From Schistosoma haematobium (taxonomy: Eukaryota > Platyhelminthes > Trematoda > Strigeidida > Schistosomatidae), in assembly GCF_000699445.3 (NCBI RefSeq), contig NC_067196.1:26987116-27051115 (forward strand): a DNA stretch of 64,000 nucleotides. Direction: 5' to 3'. Position numbers and translations under genes: made by a program. The notes beneath the pieces are model-generated. The model ran no database searches. It saw only the letters and a list, made by a program, of their open reading frames with translations, and had not been told where the DNA came from. Below are positions 1 through 11,360 of the stretch, one piece after another (the stretch's first letter is position 1; each line of letters begins with the position of its first letter).

Positions 1-2034
1 ATTCTTCCAAATTTTTATCACTATTCGAAACATATATGTTTAACTAGGTCTCACGGTATCTGTTATGTCTAGAATTTAGATTCTTATTATACTGCATACA
101 ATTAGAGCACTCGAAAGCTAGAACCCTTCAAGTTGCAAATGAGAAGGCAGAAGACAAGTGAAAGAAATGCTATTCCAAACAGTGTTAAATATGGTATAAA
201 ACTATCAAGCATTTATAGTTTTTAGTAAAAATGAAATCATCATTATAGTTATCCGATCCGCACACAGGGGGTTATTAGCATTTGTCCAATAAGTAAGCTA
301 CACATAGAGATTCTCGAATATTCTTTCAAAAGATGGTTGGGTGGAATATCGTCGTCTCTATCTGAGCTTCTTAGATCATTCCCGAGTTCACCCGTAAGTC
401 GTCCTCGCGTTATCAATATACTGAATGCTATTATACGAGTACATATTTTAATCAAGTATTTTGTAATTATCATAAAAATCTTATTTCAATATTTTAGATG
501 TATCAAAAAGACTACTCATTCGTTCATATTTTTACATGTTATACGATACTGTGTGTTGTACATTGAAAGTATAAACAAACAATTTGTTAGTTAGTTATAA
601 ACTCTATCTGTAGTTTCCCAGTTGAGTTCATGATCTTATTTAGATTGAAGTGTTTGAGGAGAAAGTTTTTCATGTCAAGATGGTTGCAATAAAGATGTCT
701 TATAGTAATAGTAGCAGGGTCGAATTTGTTAAGTCTCTTTGGAAATATTAATTATGAAGTGAACATCATGGCTTCATCAATTAATCATTTTCAGTAGCAC
801 GTGTTTACTGACAGCAGTTATACAACTACCATTAGATATTACTGATGTAAACTCCAAGGATATGTTCATATATATTGATCTGTGCAAAATCAACTTTGTT
901 ACATAAAAAATCATTCTCAAGAACTTATAAGCGCAGATTAAATATTGTGATATCTTGTTTGTTGTCATAAAATCATGGGAAATTCGACCTGGCACATTAT
1001 TTAGGTGGTTTGATCTCGTATAGAGTTGAGTTGTTTGCACAAATTGATTAACGAATACCAACAGACTGGTAATCGCACGAGTACCTCACGAGTAACGTCT
1101 TACAACGAGTGTTGCACATATGTTTAACGAATTCTAATTAACATCCGAACTTATTCAATAAAGCAATAAGTTGTGTAGATTAATGGTCGTATTGGAATTC
1201 AGTCGTTTGAATTCAATCGACAATAAGAAATAAGTATTGACGATATTATTTCATCCTCAGTGATATACGTCGAATATACCGAAACTTTACTTATAATCAT
1301 TTATTCTACTAACATAGACTAAAAAGACTCAACTGTATAAATTAAATGATTTCATATATATATATATATATATAACTTGACTAACTTTTTTTAGACCTTA
1401 CTTTCCATTTAAGCTAAAGTGTAGCCATGAGATAATCCTTAAGAGTTTGTAAACGCAAAGTTTCCGGTGATAGCATTTTCTTTAGTTCATTGAATAAATT
1501 TCTCTTTTAAAAAACTACTAATTTTTGGACCTACATTCAGTCTATGAAGAAAGATATAACCCCAACTAAATTAATAAAATCTATGTTTATAGTGTTAATG
1601 TGTTCACTAGTGACTGAATTTTACAGTCACTCCAAAATATTGTAAACTGAGAAGCAACGGGATAGTGCATTTACTTATGTTGATTATGAGACATGTATCA
1701 TCTGTTACAATCGATGAAGGTTTCATAATATTGAGAGTAGATTAAAGTTAGAAATATGAGGCACTATATGCTAACCATTTAGTGATATAGTGATATCACC
1801 ATGATGAAATTGTTGGTATTCACTTCTAAAAAGTAACATACCACAATCAAAATAATGTGGGCTGCCTCGTGATTCCCAACGTTCATGATTCAAGTTGAAA
1901 ACTGTTAAGTAACATCATAAAATAATTGTTTGGTACGTATTTGTATACAGTAATAACTTTAAATGATAATACAAGGTTGAATGGAATTACAACCCATAAT
2001 TAATACCTTAATAATTATTATCAATTCAACTTAC
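1..2034. other. Non-coding AT-rich stretch with (TA)n
   Basis: I see no gene or known repeat here. A (TA)n run lies at about 1353-1374. If gene A continues to the left, this is its intron. Confidence 0.4.
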
Positions 2035-2178
2035 ATTTGTTTTGACCAATTAATTGAGTTTCTGATATAAACGACTTTAAAATATCAGAAACAAGAGAAT
2101 TATTTTTATCATTCATAGAATTCTTTGCTAACTTGAAGCTTAATCGGATGTTATTTTTCTGACATGTAAATGAATGAG
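2035..2178 (-). CDS. Gene A exon: last ectodomain strand and linker
   Basis: 144 nt, acceptor TTCCATAG, donor GTAAGT. It encodes AHSFTCQKNNIRLSFKLAKN and then a Ser/Asn/Lys-rich linker. The CQ-x-N-x-RLS-x-KLA pattern is shared with gene B. The next exon (membrane and tail) is not visible to its left within 2 kb. Confidence 0.65.
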
Positions 2179-5100
2179 CTATGGAAAAAAGATATATATT
2201 ACGTTTAAGAACAAAGATAATTGGGTTGTTCAGGAAAAAAAACAATTGTATTACGTAAAAAAGAAAGCTTTTTGTAATTAAAATATGTTAGATAACGATA
2301 TAAATTCCTTAGAAATGTTACTTTTTTATTCTATCCAGTATTTTCATATATTTCCCTCTATTAGGTTTTTGATTGAGATCATGAACCGATTGATGTTAAT
2401 GATCTCCACAACCCCTATACTAGTAATTAACATGTGCTATTTAGTGACTAGCTTCGTGGGGGAATTCTCGGAGTTATAGTGAGAAGCCGTGACCAGTGGA
2501 GCCAATCCATTTCGGGTAGAGACAGGTATCTACCACAGTACAATGAAAGAAGGTCGCGCAATTTCGTGGATTGGTTGATGTTAGACACTATCACCATTAG
2601 ATGTCGGCTCAGTGGTCCAGTAGGTTAAGCGCTCGCGCGCGAGACCGACGGCCCTGGGTTTGAATCCCGCCAGTAGGACTGTGGATACGCACTGCTGAGG
2701 AGTCCCACGATAGGACGAAATGTCCGTCCAGTGTATCCAGGTTTCCAAAGGTGGTCTAACATCAATCGGTTCATAATCTCAATAAAAAACATAATGTTTA
2801 TTTATTGTAGTCGTGGTGCATGAATATATCTCCACTAATGACATCATAGTCTATTGGCATTATAAGGTTTTTTAAATATAAACTTTCATATTATAACTAA
2901 ATTAAATTTTGAAAACCGAGAACAATTAAATGTCTTTTAAAAGTATAAATCAACTAAAGCAAAATTTACAGGATTTATGCTTAAGTATTTAAGAATATTA
3001 ATTTTGATAACTAAAAGGAAATTGTGAATTAGGTTAAATTGAATGTAGTTAGAATATTAAATTATTTTAAGATGAATAAGTTTGAATTCAAATGAACTGT
3101 GACTTTGTCTCAGAAGATTGACAATATTGCAAGATATGCAAAGCTAATAGTATTGCTTGTTGAAACTTAGTATAAAAGATAAATTTATATTTAATCAATA
3201 TATTGTAGAAAATCAGTCGTGGTTTAAAGATTCACTTAGATAATGTTTCGCAATAGTCAATTTAGATATATCTAAAGTAAAAATGATATATCCCGACAAG
3301 AATAATGAATGTTAACTGTTGGGATCTATTTATGGAATAATACTATAGATATATATTTATTGTGTAATTGTTAAGTAACTAAACTATGCATATTCATGTT
3401 CCTCTTACTATAAGCTTTATTTTGACTCATAGACTATTATTATACGATTTACCATTCTTCAGTTGTGTCCAGTCTATTATATACAGTCTTCCGCATTCAT
3501 AGGCACTTCTGGTTAGATATTGTACAAATGTTATTTACTGTTTTATGGTGTGATGTAATGTGTTTGGCTTGTATATAAATTCAGTATGTTTGAAACACAT
3601 GATTCATATCTCAGAGGCTGAGATTGATGTTCTGGAATCAACTGGCAGTGCTAGGCAGGCCCAATCAAGAATCTAGACTGCTAGTACGGGTTTATGCGTC
3701 ATTGATCCGTTCGACAAGTCACTGTTCTCTAATTGGCGGTATCATTACGTTATAACAGAAAATGATATTTTTTCAGTAAATGTTACCAGAACCATTCTAT
3801 AATCTCGAAAGGAATCATCTCAAATTACTTGCAGTAAGCTTCTACATAGACTATATTATCGTGAATACAAAAATGCATCGCTGTCATAACTTAGTAATTC
3901 AGAAATTAACTTAAGTAAACTATAAATAACAACTTTCGTCTAGATTTAAACGAATAGTTTCACAATATTTGGGCGCCGAGTTCATTTGAGACATTAAAAA
4001 GAAGAATATATTTGTAAAATCTCAGCGAATGAATTTTAAGTAAATCCAACGTTTCGCCTGGCAATCTGGTCCAAATTATTCGATAATTTTGTTGTTTGAT
4101 TATATTTTCCTTGAAAAAGCTTGGACCAGATTGCCAGGCGAAACGTTGGATTTACTTAAAATTCATTCGCTGAGATTTTACAAATATATTCTTCTTTTTA
4201 ATGTCTTAAGTAAACTATATTACTTGTCAGTAGTTATTGTTAAATTAAAGAATATTCATGGCTCGCATTTAAGAAGGGGCTCGTTTTTATTAGTCGATAT
4301 TATTAGTATTGATTCACCAACTTTAAAACTCATTTATTTTTCTAGGTAAATACAAAATGTTTGTTGGCGAATTCCTGAAATGAAATGAAATTGTGCAATA
4401 ATAGATTTGTACATAACTTGATTAAAGCAGAAGTAAAATCTATGTAAAAGTAATGATACGCGATTCAATCTAAAATTAATTAATACCTCTTCAAACGATG
4501 TATTACATTCTCCACGAGTCATTTAACCAATAAAATCAATAAAAGAAATATAATCTATCATTTCATATTAGTTTTATATGAAATACATTATCGATTAAAT
4601 AATAATAATAAAAAGAGAACAGTTTGTCCCTACCTATAAAGTGTACAGGTATATTGTAATCAAAACTAGGAAGTGATGTGATCTCTGGGAATCGACTAAC
4701 TTTAAGTACAAATTCATTTAATGATTTATTACTAAAACAATCTAAAAGTTTGATAACTTTTATTGATATTGTTTTATTGCATTTCATTTTTACTCGTGAA
4801 TCATTTGTCTAAAGAAAAAGAAATAGAAATAAAACATTGAACGAGTTAATAAATTAAATGTTATTTTGATTCATAAAAACTCTAAATACATATTGTTTGA
4901 GTAATTGATAAATAGAAGGAAATTGTATTACAGGAAATTCGATATTATGAAACGTTTTCGACCTTGTGACCAATATTGAGTGGTAATTCTTTTTGCTCTA
5001 ATGAAAAGCTTTAGAGTTCAACCACGTCAAAATAGATCTTCAGCTCTTCCTAGTTTTTAAGAATTATTTGACTAATGTCAATTTATAATGTAAACCATGA

Positions 5101-8100
5101 TGTTCAACAATTTTTTCAAACCTCACTGTATTCATAATATAAATTGGTTGAATTTTATGATAGTTCAATTGTATTAATGACATTCTAAAGCGATAAAAGT
5201 ATTTGAACTGCATTCTACTCACCTAATAAAGTTCAACATTCAAATCGAATAGATTTTGAAGGATTAAACTATTAATTCATCAACTGAATACATGAAAATC
5301 ATATTTATAATTGAAGTTACTATATAAAATAAACTTTTTTTTGAAGAAAAGTTTTATAATTTCAATAGTTGGGATCATGAGTCAATTGAAGCTAGATCAT
5401 CATGGAAAACCTGGAAGCACTGGACTATATAAATATATACATGAATGATTAAAGATAGAAATTAACATCTACGAAAACATGATCAAAGGTTATTCATTTA
5501 TGTTCATTTCAATACTTTCCTGATAAAATGATATGCAACTTGTGAGAAACGAATGTTGTGAATGTTTAATATTCACTTCGCATTTTTGTTTAAATTCATA
5601 TAAATTGTATTGAATTAATTAGGTACTACAACTATTATTTCAATATCACGTGAATGTATATAGAGCATAATGGATACTGAATTTTCCTATCTTGGGTTTC
5701 ATAACTGTAGAACGATTTAAAGAGTGATAGATGGAAAGGGGAGTTCAATAAGTTATACAGAATGGTTTTGTAAGAACTCAATGCAGAATATCCTAAGTAT
5801 CTCTTAAGATACTATAGCCGTATAATTGGAGTTTTTGTTTGTCTGAGTTATTAATCATTGATTCTTTGAATGAGTAAGATCGTGTCAATGAATTTGAGAT
5901 TAAAAACAACTAAACTGATATACGATAATGTTAATCATTCATCCAGTATTGCACTCATTTATTATGCTGTACATAAAGTAATCATGATGTGATATTAAGA
6001 AGTTCTGTTTAGATAATTTTTCTCTAAAAATGTATAAGAGGACCTTACCTGACGTTCAACAAAACTACTCTTGTTTTAAGTGTTGAATAAACAATTATAA
6101 AACATCAGATGAAATTGACTCATTGAATTATGCCTGATATACCCTGCTTGGGTTTTGTAATGAATGAATTTCCTTAACTGTATGACAAACTTTATATGCA
6201 TAAAAAACCTTAAGGAATTTCAGTAGTTATTTGTTTTAAAATTTGTTATTCTGAAGTATTACAATTGTAAGTTTATTGTGAATTACTGAATAGATATACC
6301 AACATGACAGTAAAGACCACCAAACAATTGATGATTGTTCACTTTCATACATATTAAAGGTTTTAATTTGACGTAAAACGAGTCAACTGAGTAATCACCT
6401 CGTTAGTCATTCGTTTTAATTTAAGCGGCGAGACTATAGTTTATGGACGAATCAATAACGTATAAGATAACAATTCTCGGATTTTTCACTCATCCATTTG
6501 GATAAATAGAGTTTTGGCATTATGGCTGATGCCAGTTCGTGATGAAAATCCGAAATCTAATTCCTAAGCTTAATCATCAACTGTAAATTGTAATTCTAAT
6601 TCATTACACAGGTTCATAAACCCTCCTGATTGTTAAGCGAACACTCTCAAGGTCAGTCTAACATCCCTCAAAGATCGTCTATGAATTATAGTCTCATTGT
6701 TTAAGCTGTTCTATATTTCAGACAAGTGTCTTACAATTATCACACTTATGAAAGTTTTTCTTACTATTTGTATTACTTCAAGGTTTACTCAGTTATCAGC
6801 AAAGTACTTTAAGAAAATTTGCTTAGCAAATTGGAAAATCTGTTTGCTTAATCATCAGTGTATATGTTACAGAGTACGCAATGATGACAACATGATCACA
6901 CGATAGCTCTTTAAAAAAACAGGAAATCACCAGTAAAATCTATTGCTGGTATTAACTATACACTCTCGATTAGTATATAATATCAGCATAGCTAAATGAG
7001 ATTTCTTTTGACCAGATGAGACTTGATATTCAACTATTATTTTGCTTGATTAAGTAACTTGAATAATTTCGTAACAACTTTCAATAATAGAATATTACTA
7101 TGAAGCTTACAACTTTCAATCAATTTTTTATTAAAATTAAATCGTGGCGATTAATATTTTGACTGTTCCAGACTAAAATATCCCCATATTTTGAGTGAGG
7201 TAGTTTCCCTTCTGATCCATTCTGCAAAAAAGCATTACAATGTCATTATTTCCTGATGGTTTATCTAAACACCTGGTAGGGTTTTGTAAACAAGTTGAAA
7301 CTAATTATATCTTCTTTTTCCTGTCGAAAGTCAAAATAATGGTAATTTTATTCATTTACTACATTTTATATTGCTATTTTATTGTTTCAGTTCAATTACT
7401 TCCTGTAATAAACTTTTTAAAAAAACATTGAATAAGAGTAAGTCATTTGATTACGAACTTAGCGAAAATATATTCCGATTTATATCTTTTTATATTATTT
7501 CAATGTAAAATCACCCTATATAATTTAACAACCAAAAATGCAGTCATAAGAATATACAGTTTCTGAAAAATAATAATCCTGGTTATCATTATCATTATCA
7601 TTATTACGAATACATTAATTTGACATTATACTACTTCTTTCATCGACACAATTTCAATGAAGACGTGATCATTTCAAATAAACTAAGCATTGGGTAGAAA
7701 GCTATAAACAACGTTAAACAATAACACCGTTGGATGCCGGCTCATTGGTTTAGATGTTAAGCGTTCGCGCGCAATATCGATAGGTCCTGAGTTTCAGTCC
7801 TATGAGTGGGATCGTGGATGTACACTGCTGAAACGGCTGTCCAGTGCTTCCAAGTTTTCCATGGTGGTCCAGCTTTAGTTGACTCATCAAGTTAGCTATT
7901 AAAAATAATATATTTGTGATATCTCATTCGATAGAAGAATTAAATTTTCTGACGTTTCGCGACTCAGTGTAAGCCACTTCTTCGAGGAATAAATAGCCAA
8001 ATTATATTAACCGAAGTTTGAATAATACAAAGGAACGAAGCAAGAATATTAAGTGCGATCAGTTCTACGAGATTATTAGGTGGTTGCTTTGTGAACCTAA

Positions 8101-11100
8101 GATGTCCTTTGGATTGAATCAAGATATTGCTAGATGACTCTTCAATATAGGATGTGTCGATTGTGATAGACTCCAAATGAAATCGGCAATACCAGTTCAT
8201 GCCATTTTCAACAAACACCAAATCGATATTAAAAACAACAAAATAATACAAAAAGGCTTTTCCAACTACAAAGAAAGGCGAGTAACTGAAGCTTTCCATA
8301 TAGTGCTTAATCCTACTGTCCTTGATAGAAAAAAGGCCTCACTACCCATCTGACTTGAACTACGTATCCAAGCTGCCAAGTCTGATTCTATTCACATTTT
8401 ACACTATCATCGTAAAGACAAATTAAACTCTATCCTTTCTCACCACAAATGTCCCAATTTTTCATCCTTTACCATACATACGCACACACGCATAAATTTC
8501 CAAACATATCTTATATAAATCATCTTGGCTGGAATGACATGACATTGATTTAGTCAGACCTGTTTTTGATTGATCGCATTTAATATTCTTGCTTCGTTCC
8601 TTTGTATTATTCAAACTTCGGTTAATATAATTTGGTTATTTATTCTTTGAAGAAGTGACTTAAACTGAAACACGAAACGTCAGAAAATTTAATTCTTCTA
8701 TTCAATGGGATATCACAATTATATTATTTTGATCTATTTAATTAGAACTGCTTATTTCGTATGAAAGGAATATTTTACATTACATATGAGATGGTGGAGA
8801 AGATTTGTAGCTCAGGTGGATGATTTTGATGGAGTTTTGTTCTCTGAGCTGGATGGACCAAACCATCCAGCTCAGAGAACAAAACTCCATCAAAAACATT
8901 ACATATCCAATTTAGTGCAACCGTAAAAGAATGTAGGGATAAATAAGATGTCAAACGCCAATATTTTACCTTTATGTTTTATATTTTATCTTAATTACAT
9001 CGCTTCAGCAGTGAGGCATAATCGTAGAAACGGTTCTTTATTATCATTTTCTTTAAAACATATTTTTCTATCGTATTACTTCAGAACTGTAAACCAGATA
9101 TTTAGTTAACTTAGAGTATGCAATCATTTCCTTTTTAAACTATACTCAGCAATATACGCATATTAATATTTGAAAGTGTAGATTTTGAATGGTTTCCAGG
9201 TCATGTGTTATTCTCAACATCATCATCACTCTTCTGATACTAGTTATATAAACGTTCATTTTAGAGTAATTTGAAAAATAGAGGTGTTTGCCATTTGATG
9301 GATTGTTTGAAAATGAAGTTGAAATTCTTACATAAATCAATTACTTAAGAAAATAAACCTTATTTCTTTTTTTAGAGATGATCATTTTAAATTATTTGTG
9401 GTACAAGTACGCTTTTGTGGAACATTAAAATTAATTCATTCTAACGTTATATTTAAATATAAGTGTGATTTGTACTATGTTACTCTATCATGTAATTCAC
9501 AAACGGCTAGACTTTATAAAAATAGTTAGGGAAAATGAAATTCCCCAGTTAGTTACAATTGATCGATCACTGGGTGGTGATCATTGCCATGGATGTCAGG
9601 TCGTTCTTAGTGTAGATCGAATCCTATAGACCAAGTTGCAATGTGGCCATCAGTCTAGTTGACTCGACATTGCGTGCATTATGTTGAGATAAGATGACGG
9701 TTATTGGTAGTAAATAGGAAACTCTGGATAGCTTAGTGGCAACGTCTCTGTGAAGCTGGGTGACACGGGATCGAACCCGTCAGGGAGCATCAGTTCCCTC
9801 AAGGTTACATGTACACCGTGCTAACGAGTACCAAGTAGCACTCAACCCAGATCCAGGGTTTCTTGTTGACTACCTCCAACCACCGTCTTATCCCCATTTA
9901 GTTTACTACAAAAATTTTACTTGATTTTTATATAGGAAATAATTGATCACAACATTTTTCACAAGTTGTTCAGAGTTGGTTTATAACTGTCAAAAGAAGC
10001 ATTAAACCCTTTTTGGCTTAAATCTCATCATCATAAATTTATTCACACTTAAAAGTACTATTAATAAAGATTTGAATTATACTGTTATTGGTATTAAGTA
10101 TTAAATTTGATTAGCCTTTGTTGGGATATATCCACTCATTTCCATTATTTATTTATCATTATTTGGTAAGAATGTGATTACGTGTATTCAGTTGGATGAT
10201 TTTTATTTATCTTAGCCCGTTGAATTCCATTAACTAAGTTCATACACAGATTCAGTCGGAATGTTTTAGCTAGTTCCTAATATCTGTTCGTCTAAGGTTT
10301 TTCAAGCTCGATGTCTTCATTATTTCGTTATTTATCAAATTAATGAAGCTATTATAACACTGGGGACTGTTACGTATAAATATTATATCAATAAGCAGTG
10401 CGGTGATTAAGAATGCTTACAGAAATCCCCGAAGTAAATTCACTGGACGAGTGATTTTCTGAAACTGTTCAGATAATTAAAACAAAACAGTTGTTTGGAT
10501 ACACAGGTTAGCGAGGCACTGAAGAAACCTTTGTATGATAAATAAACTCAATATCTCATACACTTAATAGTACCCTATACTCTTGTTAAGCAAAAACTTG
10601 AAGTTAATACAGAAATTTATGATTAGTGATTAAATAAATTAGTTCATGGCTGTGGTTCCCATATCCACTCAGAAGTCATATTCGTTTAGTTATCTTGGAG
10701 CTGGATAATTGAGCTATCAATTCTGTCAACTCAGTCACTTTAGAACTTTGTCAAATCAGACGATTACTTAGTACACCATTCGCTTTTCTTTTTGAATGCA
10801 CAATCAGTCATGAAACAATAATAAATTTCACTTCTCCTCTGAGTTTATTGTGCAGATAAAGTGATTTACATATCATTTCACATAGTGTATTATTTTCATT
10901 GAGATATGATTTTAAGTGTGTAAAAATTGTTCTACTTTTACTAGGACAAAAAGACTCATGATTTCGATTTCAATCTCTAACTATAATAATCTATATCTTA
11001 CTGTTTTTTCTTAAGTATCAACAACTAGACTTACCCAGTAAAGATTTCTTACATGTGTTCGATTTGGTGAACAAATAAAAATCAAATTATCTCCCTCATT

Positions 11101-11131
11101 GACATACAATTCATCAGGATTTTCTTGAAAT
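2035..11131 (-). CDS. Ephrin-like paralogue, partial gene (gene A; three exons seen)
   Basis: Exons 11131-11035, 4808-4634 and 2178-2035 reproduce the lengths (97, 175, 144 nt), phases and cysteine positions of gene B, so this is a paralogue arisen by duplication. All three exons are open with intact GT-AG sites, which argues that it is functional. The leader exon should lie right of 11131 and the membrane/tail exon left of 2035. I found neither in the window, so the gene may run off the left edge, or the missing exons are too diverged to see. Its 6.2-kb intron holds a MITE, a PLE remnant, two SINE types and a perfect foldback. The predicted role is as for gene B, a cell-surface Eph ligand. 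Confidence 0.58.
2366..2789 (+). mobile_element. Sm-alpha-like SINE with hammerhead motif and terminal inverted arms
   Basis: A tRNA-like head at about 2603-2671 has a box A-like CGGCTCAGTGGT and a box B-like GGGTTTGAATCCC. The hammerhead region follows at 2683-2738. The ends are inverted relative to each other (about 32 bp, 2366-2398 against 2757-2789). It shares its long 5' part (2480-2600) with copies at 40430 and 50700. It lies inside the long intron of gene A. Confidence 0.75.
2683..2738 (+). ncRNA. Hammerhead ribozyme motif, near-intact core
   Basis: Stem I pairs GGATA..CACTG with CAGTGTATCC (10 bp with a 2-nt bulge). The core CTGAGGA matches CUGANGA. Stem II is GTCC/GGAC and is followed by GAAA. 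The expected cleavage is after C2728 (CCGTC|CAG). Stem III is weakened (ATGTCCGT instead of the palindrome ACGGCCGT). This is the best-conserved single hammerhead in the window. Confidence 0.7.
2790..3516. other. Intronic AT-rich stretch
   Basis: No gene, RNA or repeat recognised. Confidence 0.4.
3517..3765 (+). mobile_element. LTR-like repeat with TATA box (family L2), partial
   Basis: Shares long blocks with the reverse complements of 44819-45121 and 63520-63830. These include a TATA box (GTATATAAA), CTCAGAGGCTGAGAT and an AATTGGCGGTATC block near the end. TATA plus 300-bp size suggests a solo LTR. Confidence 0.5.
3937..4203 (+). mobile_element. Foldback element with hammerhead-like arms (family Y)
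   Basis: A shared leader (GGGCGCCGAGTT region, 3937-3996) is followed by two arms of about 80 bp (3995-4074 and 4120-4202) that are near-perfect inverted copies around a 45-bp spacer. The plus-strand arm contains GCTTGG...CCAGGC then GAAACGTTGG, the stem II/GAAA/ACGU layout of PLE hammerheads. The 5' core is decayed (CTTGAAAAA). Sister copies are at 26078 and 32594. Confidence 0.6.
4634..4808 (-). CDS. Gene A exon: ephrin-like domain, central block
   Basis: 175 nt, acceptor CTTTAG, donor GTAGGG. The peptide starts TNDSRVKMKCN, then IKVIKLLDC, EFVLKVSRFPEI and SLPSFDYNIPVHFIG. Both conserved cysteines are present. The SRFP segment is closer to the ephrin consensus (F-x-P) than the SRFH of gene B. 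Confidence 0.7.
4809..5358. other. Intronic AT-rich stretch
   Basis: Start of the long intron of gene A; nothing recognised. Confidence 0.4.
5359..5424 (-). mobile_element. Sm-alpha 3' fragment truncated at hammerhead cleavage site
   Basis: The minus strand reads GTCCAGTGCTTCCAGG onward to the usual 3' end (CTCATGATCCCAAC). Similarity stops 3 nt before the predicted self-cleavage point (GTC|CAGTG), so only the 3' cleavage product is present. Confidence 0.65.
5425..6418. other. Intronic AT-rich stretch
   Basis: No feature recognised. Confidence 0.35.
6427..6698 (+). mobile_element. MITE copy 1 (GGCGAGAC terminal inverted repeats)
   Basis: The left end GGCGAGACTATAGTTTATGG and the right end (inverted) GTCTCATT are terminal inverted repeats of about 25 bp. 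Flanking 8-bp direct repeats are ATTTAAGC (6419-6426) and GTTTAAGC (6699-6706). No ORF. Same orientation as copy 4. An 8-bp duplication and G-rich ends fit the Merlin or hAT superfamilies; Merlin is known from schistosomes, but no transposase is present to decide. Confidence 0.7.
6707..7729. other. Intronic AT-rich stretch
   Basis: Mostly plain. 7672-7700 resembles the GAGCATTGGGT leader of PLE family X. Confidence 0.35.
7730..7903 (+). mobile_element. Sm-alpha SINE with hammerhead core deleted
   Basis: A tRNA-like head (GCCGGCTCATTGG; box B decayed to GAGTTTCAGTCC) and the usual 3' tail are present. At 7816-7850 the sequence jumps from CACTGCTGA straight to AACGGCTGTC|CAGTG. All of stem II is gone, so the ribozyme cannot work. 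The 3' tail abuts the PLE foldback. Confidence 0.7.
7901..8730 (+). mobile_element. Penelope-like remnant with inverted hammerhead-like arms (family X)
   Basis: Arms of about 160 bp, 7901-8061 (minus) and 8571-8730 (plus), are inverted copies. Both carry GAAACGTCAGAAAA after a stem II-like GTGACTT/AAGTCAC region. Between them is a plus-strand coding remnant resembling the C-terminal end of a PLE GIY-YIG nuclease. Inverted pseudo-LTRs around such an ORF are typical of Penelope elements. Confidence 0.6.
8141..8353 (+). pseudogene. PLE GIY-YIG endonuclease C-terminus, remnant
   Basis: About 70 codons remain open to TGA 8351-8353. The readable part is SAIPVHAIFNKHQID, a KIIQKGFSNY stretch, KERRVTEAFHI and LNPTVLDRKKA. 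In canonical Penelope proteins the end of the EN domain reads S-A-I-x-x-H...H-x-I-D...N-Y-x-x-R...E-A-x-x-I...L-N-R, which matches in order. The catalytic Glu (TEAFHI) is kept. The GIY and YIG strands and the whole RT are missing. The opposite-strand frame over this interval is a shadow. Confidence 0.5.
8824..8895. repeat. Perfect 33-bp palindrome
   Basis: 8824-8856 and 8863-8895 are exact inverted copies around a 6-nt loop (ACCAAA). The arm begins TTTTGATGGAGTTTTG. The flank 8795-8824 continues as a related non-inverted sequence (GTAGCTCAGGTGG), so it is probably the inverted end of another dispersed repeat. Confidence 0.8.
8896..9535. other. Intronic AT-rich stretch
   Basis: No feature recognised. 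Confidence 0.35.
9536..9915 (+). mobile_element. Second tRNA-derived SINE family, single copy
   Basis: At about 9720-9790 there is a tRNA-like head: box A GATAGCTTAGTGG, then box B GGGATCGAACCC and closing GTCAGGGAGC. It differs from Sm-alpha and has no hammerhead core. The surrounding 370 bp is much more GC-rich than its flanks. Only one copy was noticed, so the ends are estimates. Confidence 0.5.
9916..11034. other. Intronic AT-rich stretch
   Basis: No feature recognised. Confidence 0.35.
11035..11131 (-). CDS. Gene A exon: ephrin-like domain, first cysteine block
   Basis: 97 nt, acceptor CATATAG, donor GTAAGT. It encodes FQENPDELYVNEGDNLIFIC then SPNRTHVRNLYW. The GDNLIFIC core is identical to that of gene B. 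An N-glycosylation sequon is not clear here, because NRT follows Pro. Confidence 0.68.
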
Positions 11132-11360
11132 CTATATGAAGTAAAACAATAGTATTTAAAGAAAGAATAAAATAAAGTGGTATCTGAAGTGTTTCTCAAA
11201 GTGTTAAAGTAGAGAAAATATTTTAATTAAGAAACCAGTATTTATTTATATTGGAACGTCCGTTTTTTATTTTGCAACAAATACTCAATAGGAAAATTTA
11301 ATTATTTTCTTTTAGCTACTGCTTGGTTGTGAAAAGATATTTATACGTTGGAAGATATCA

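Noticed and set aside
777..1061. Candidate membrane/tail exon of gene A
   Set aside because: On the right strand, but it lacks a clear transmembrane segment, the SPTSN-like start and a phase-1 acceptor comparable to gene B.
2603..2671. tRNA gene (box A and box B present)
   Set aside because: The acceptor and anticodon arms do not close, and the same unit recurs with a hammerhead tail in many copies; it is a SINE head.
7964..8299. 111-codon minus-strand ORF
   Set aside because: It is the antisense of the PLE endonuclease remnant and arm; the plus frame carries the family motifs.
9720..9790. tRNA gene
   Set aside because: Good internal promoter boxes but no convincing full cloverleaf; it lies inside a longer GC-rich repeat-like unit.
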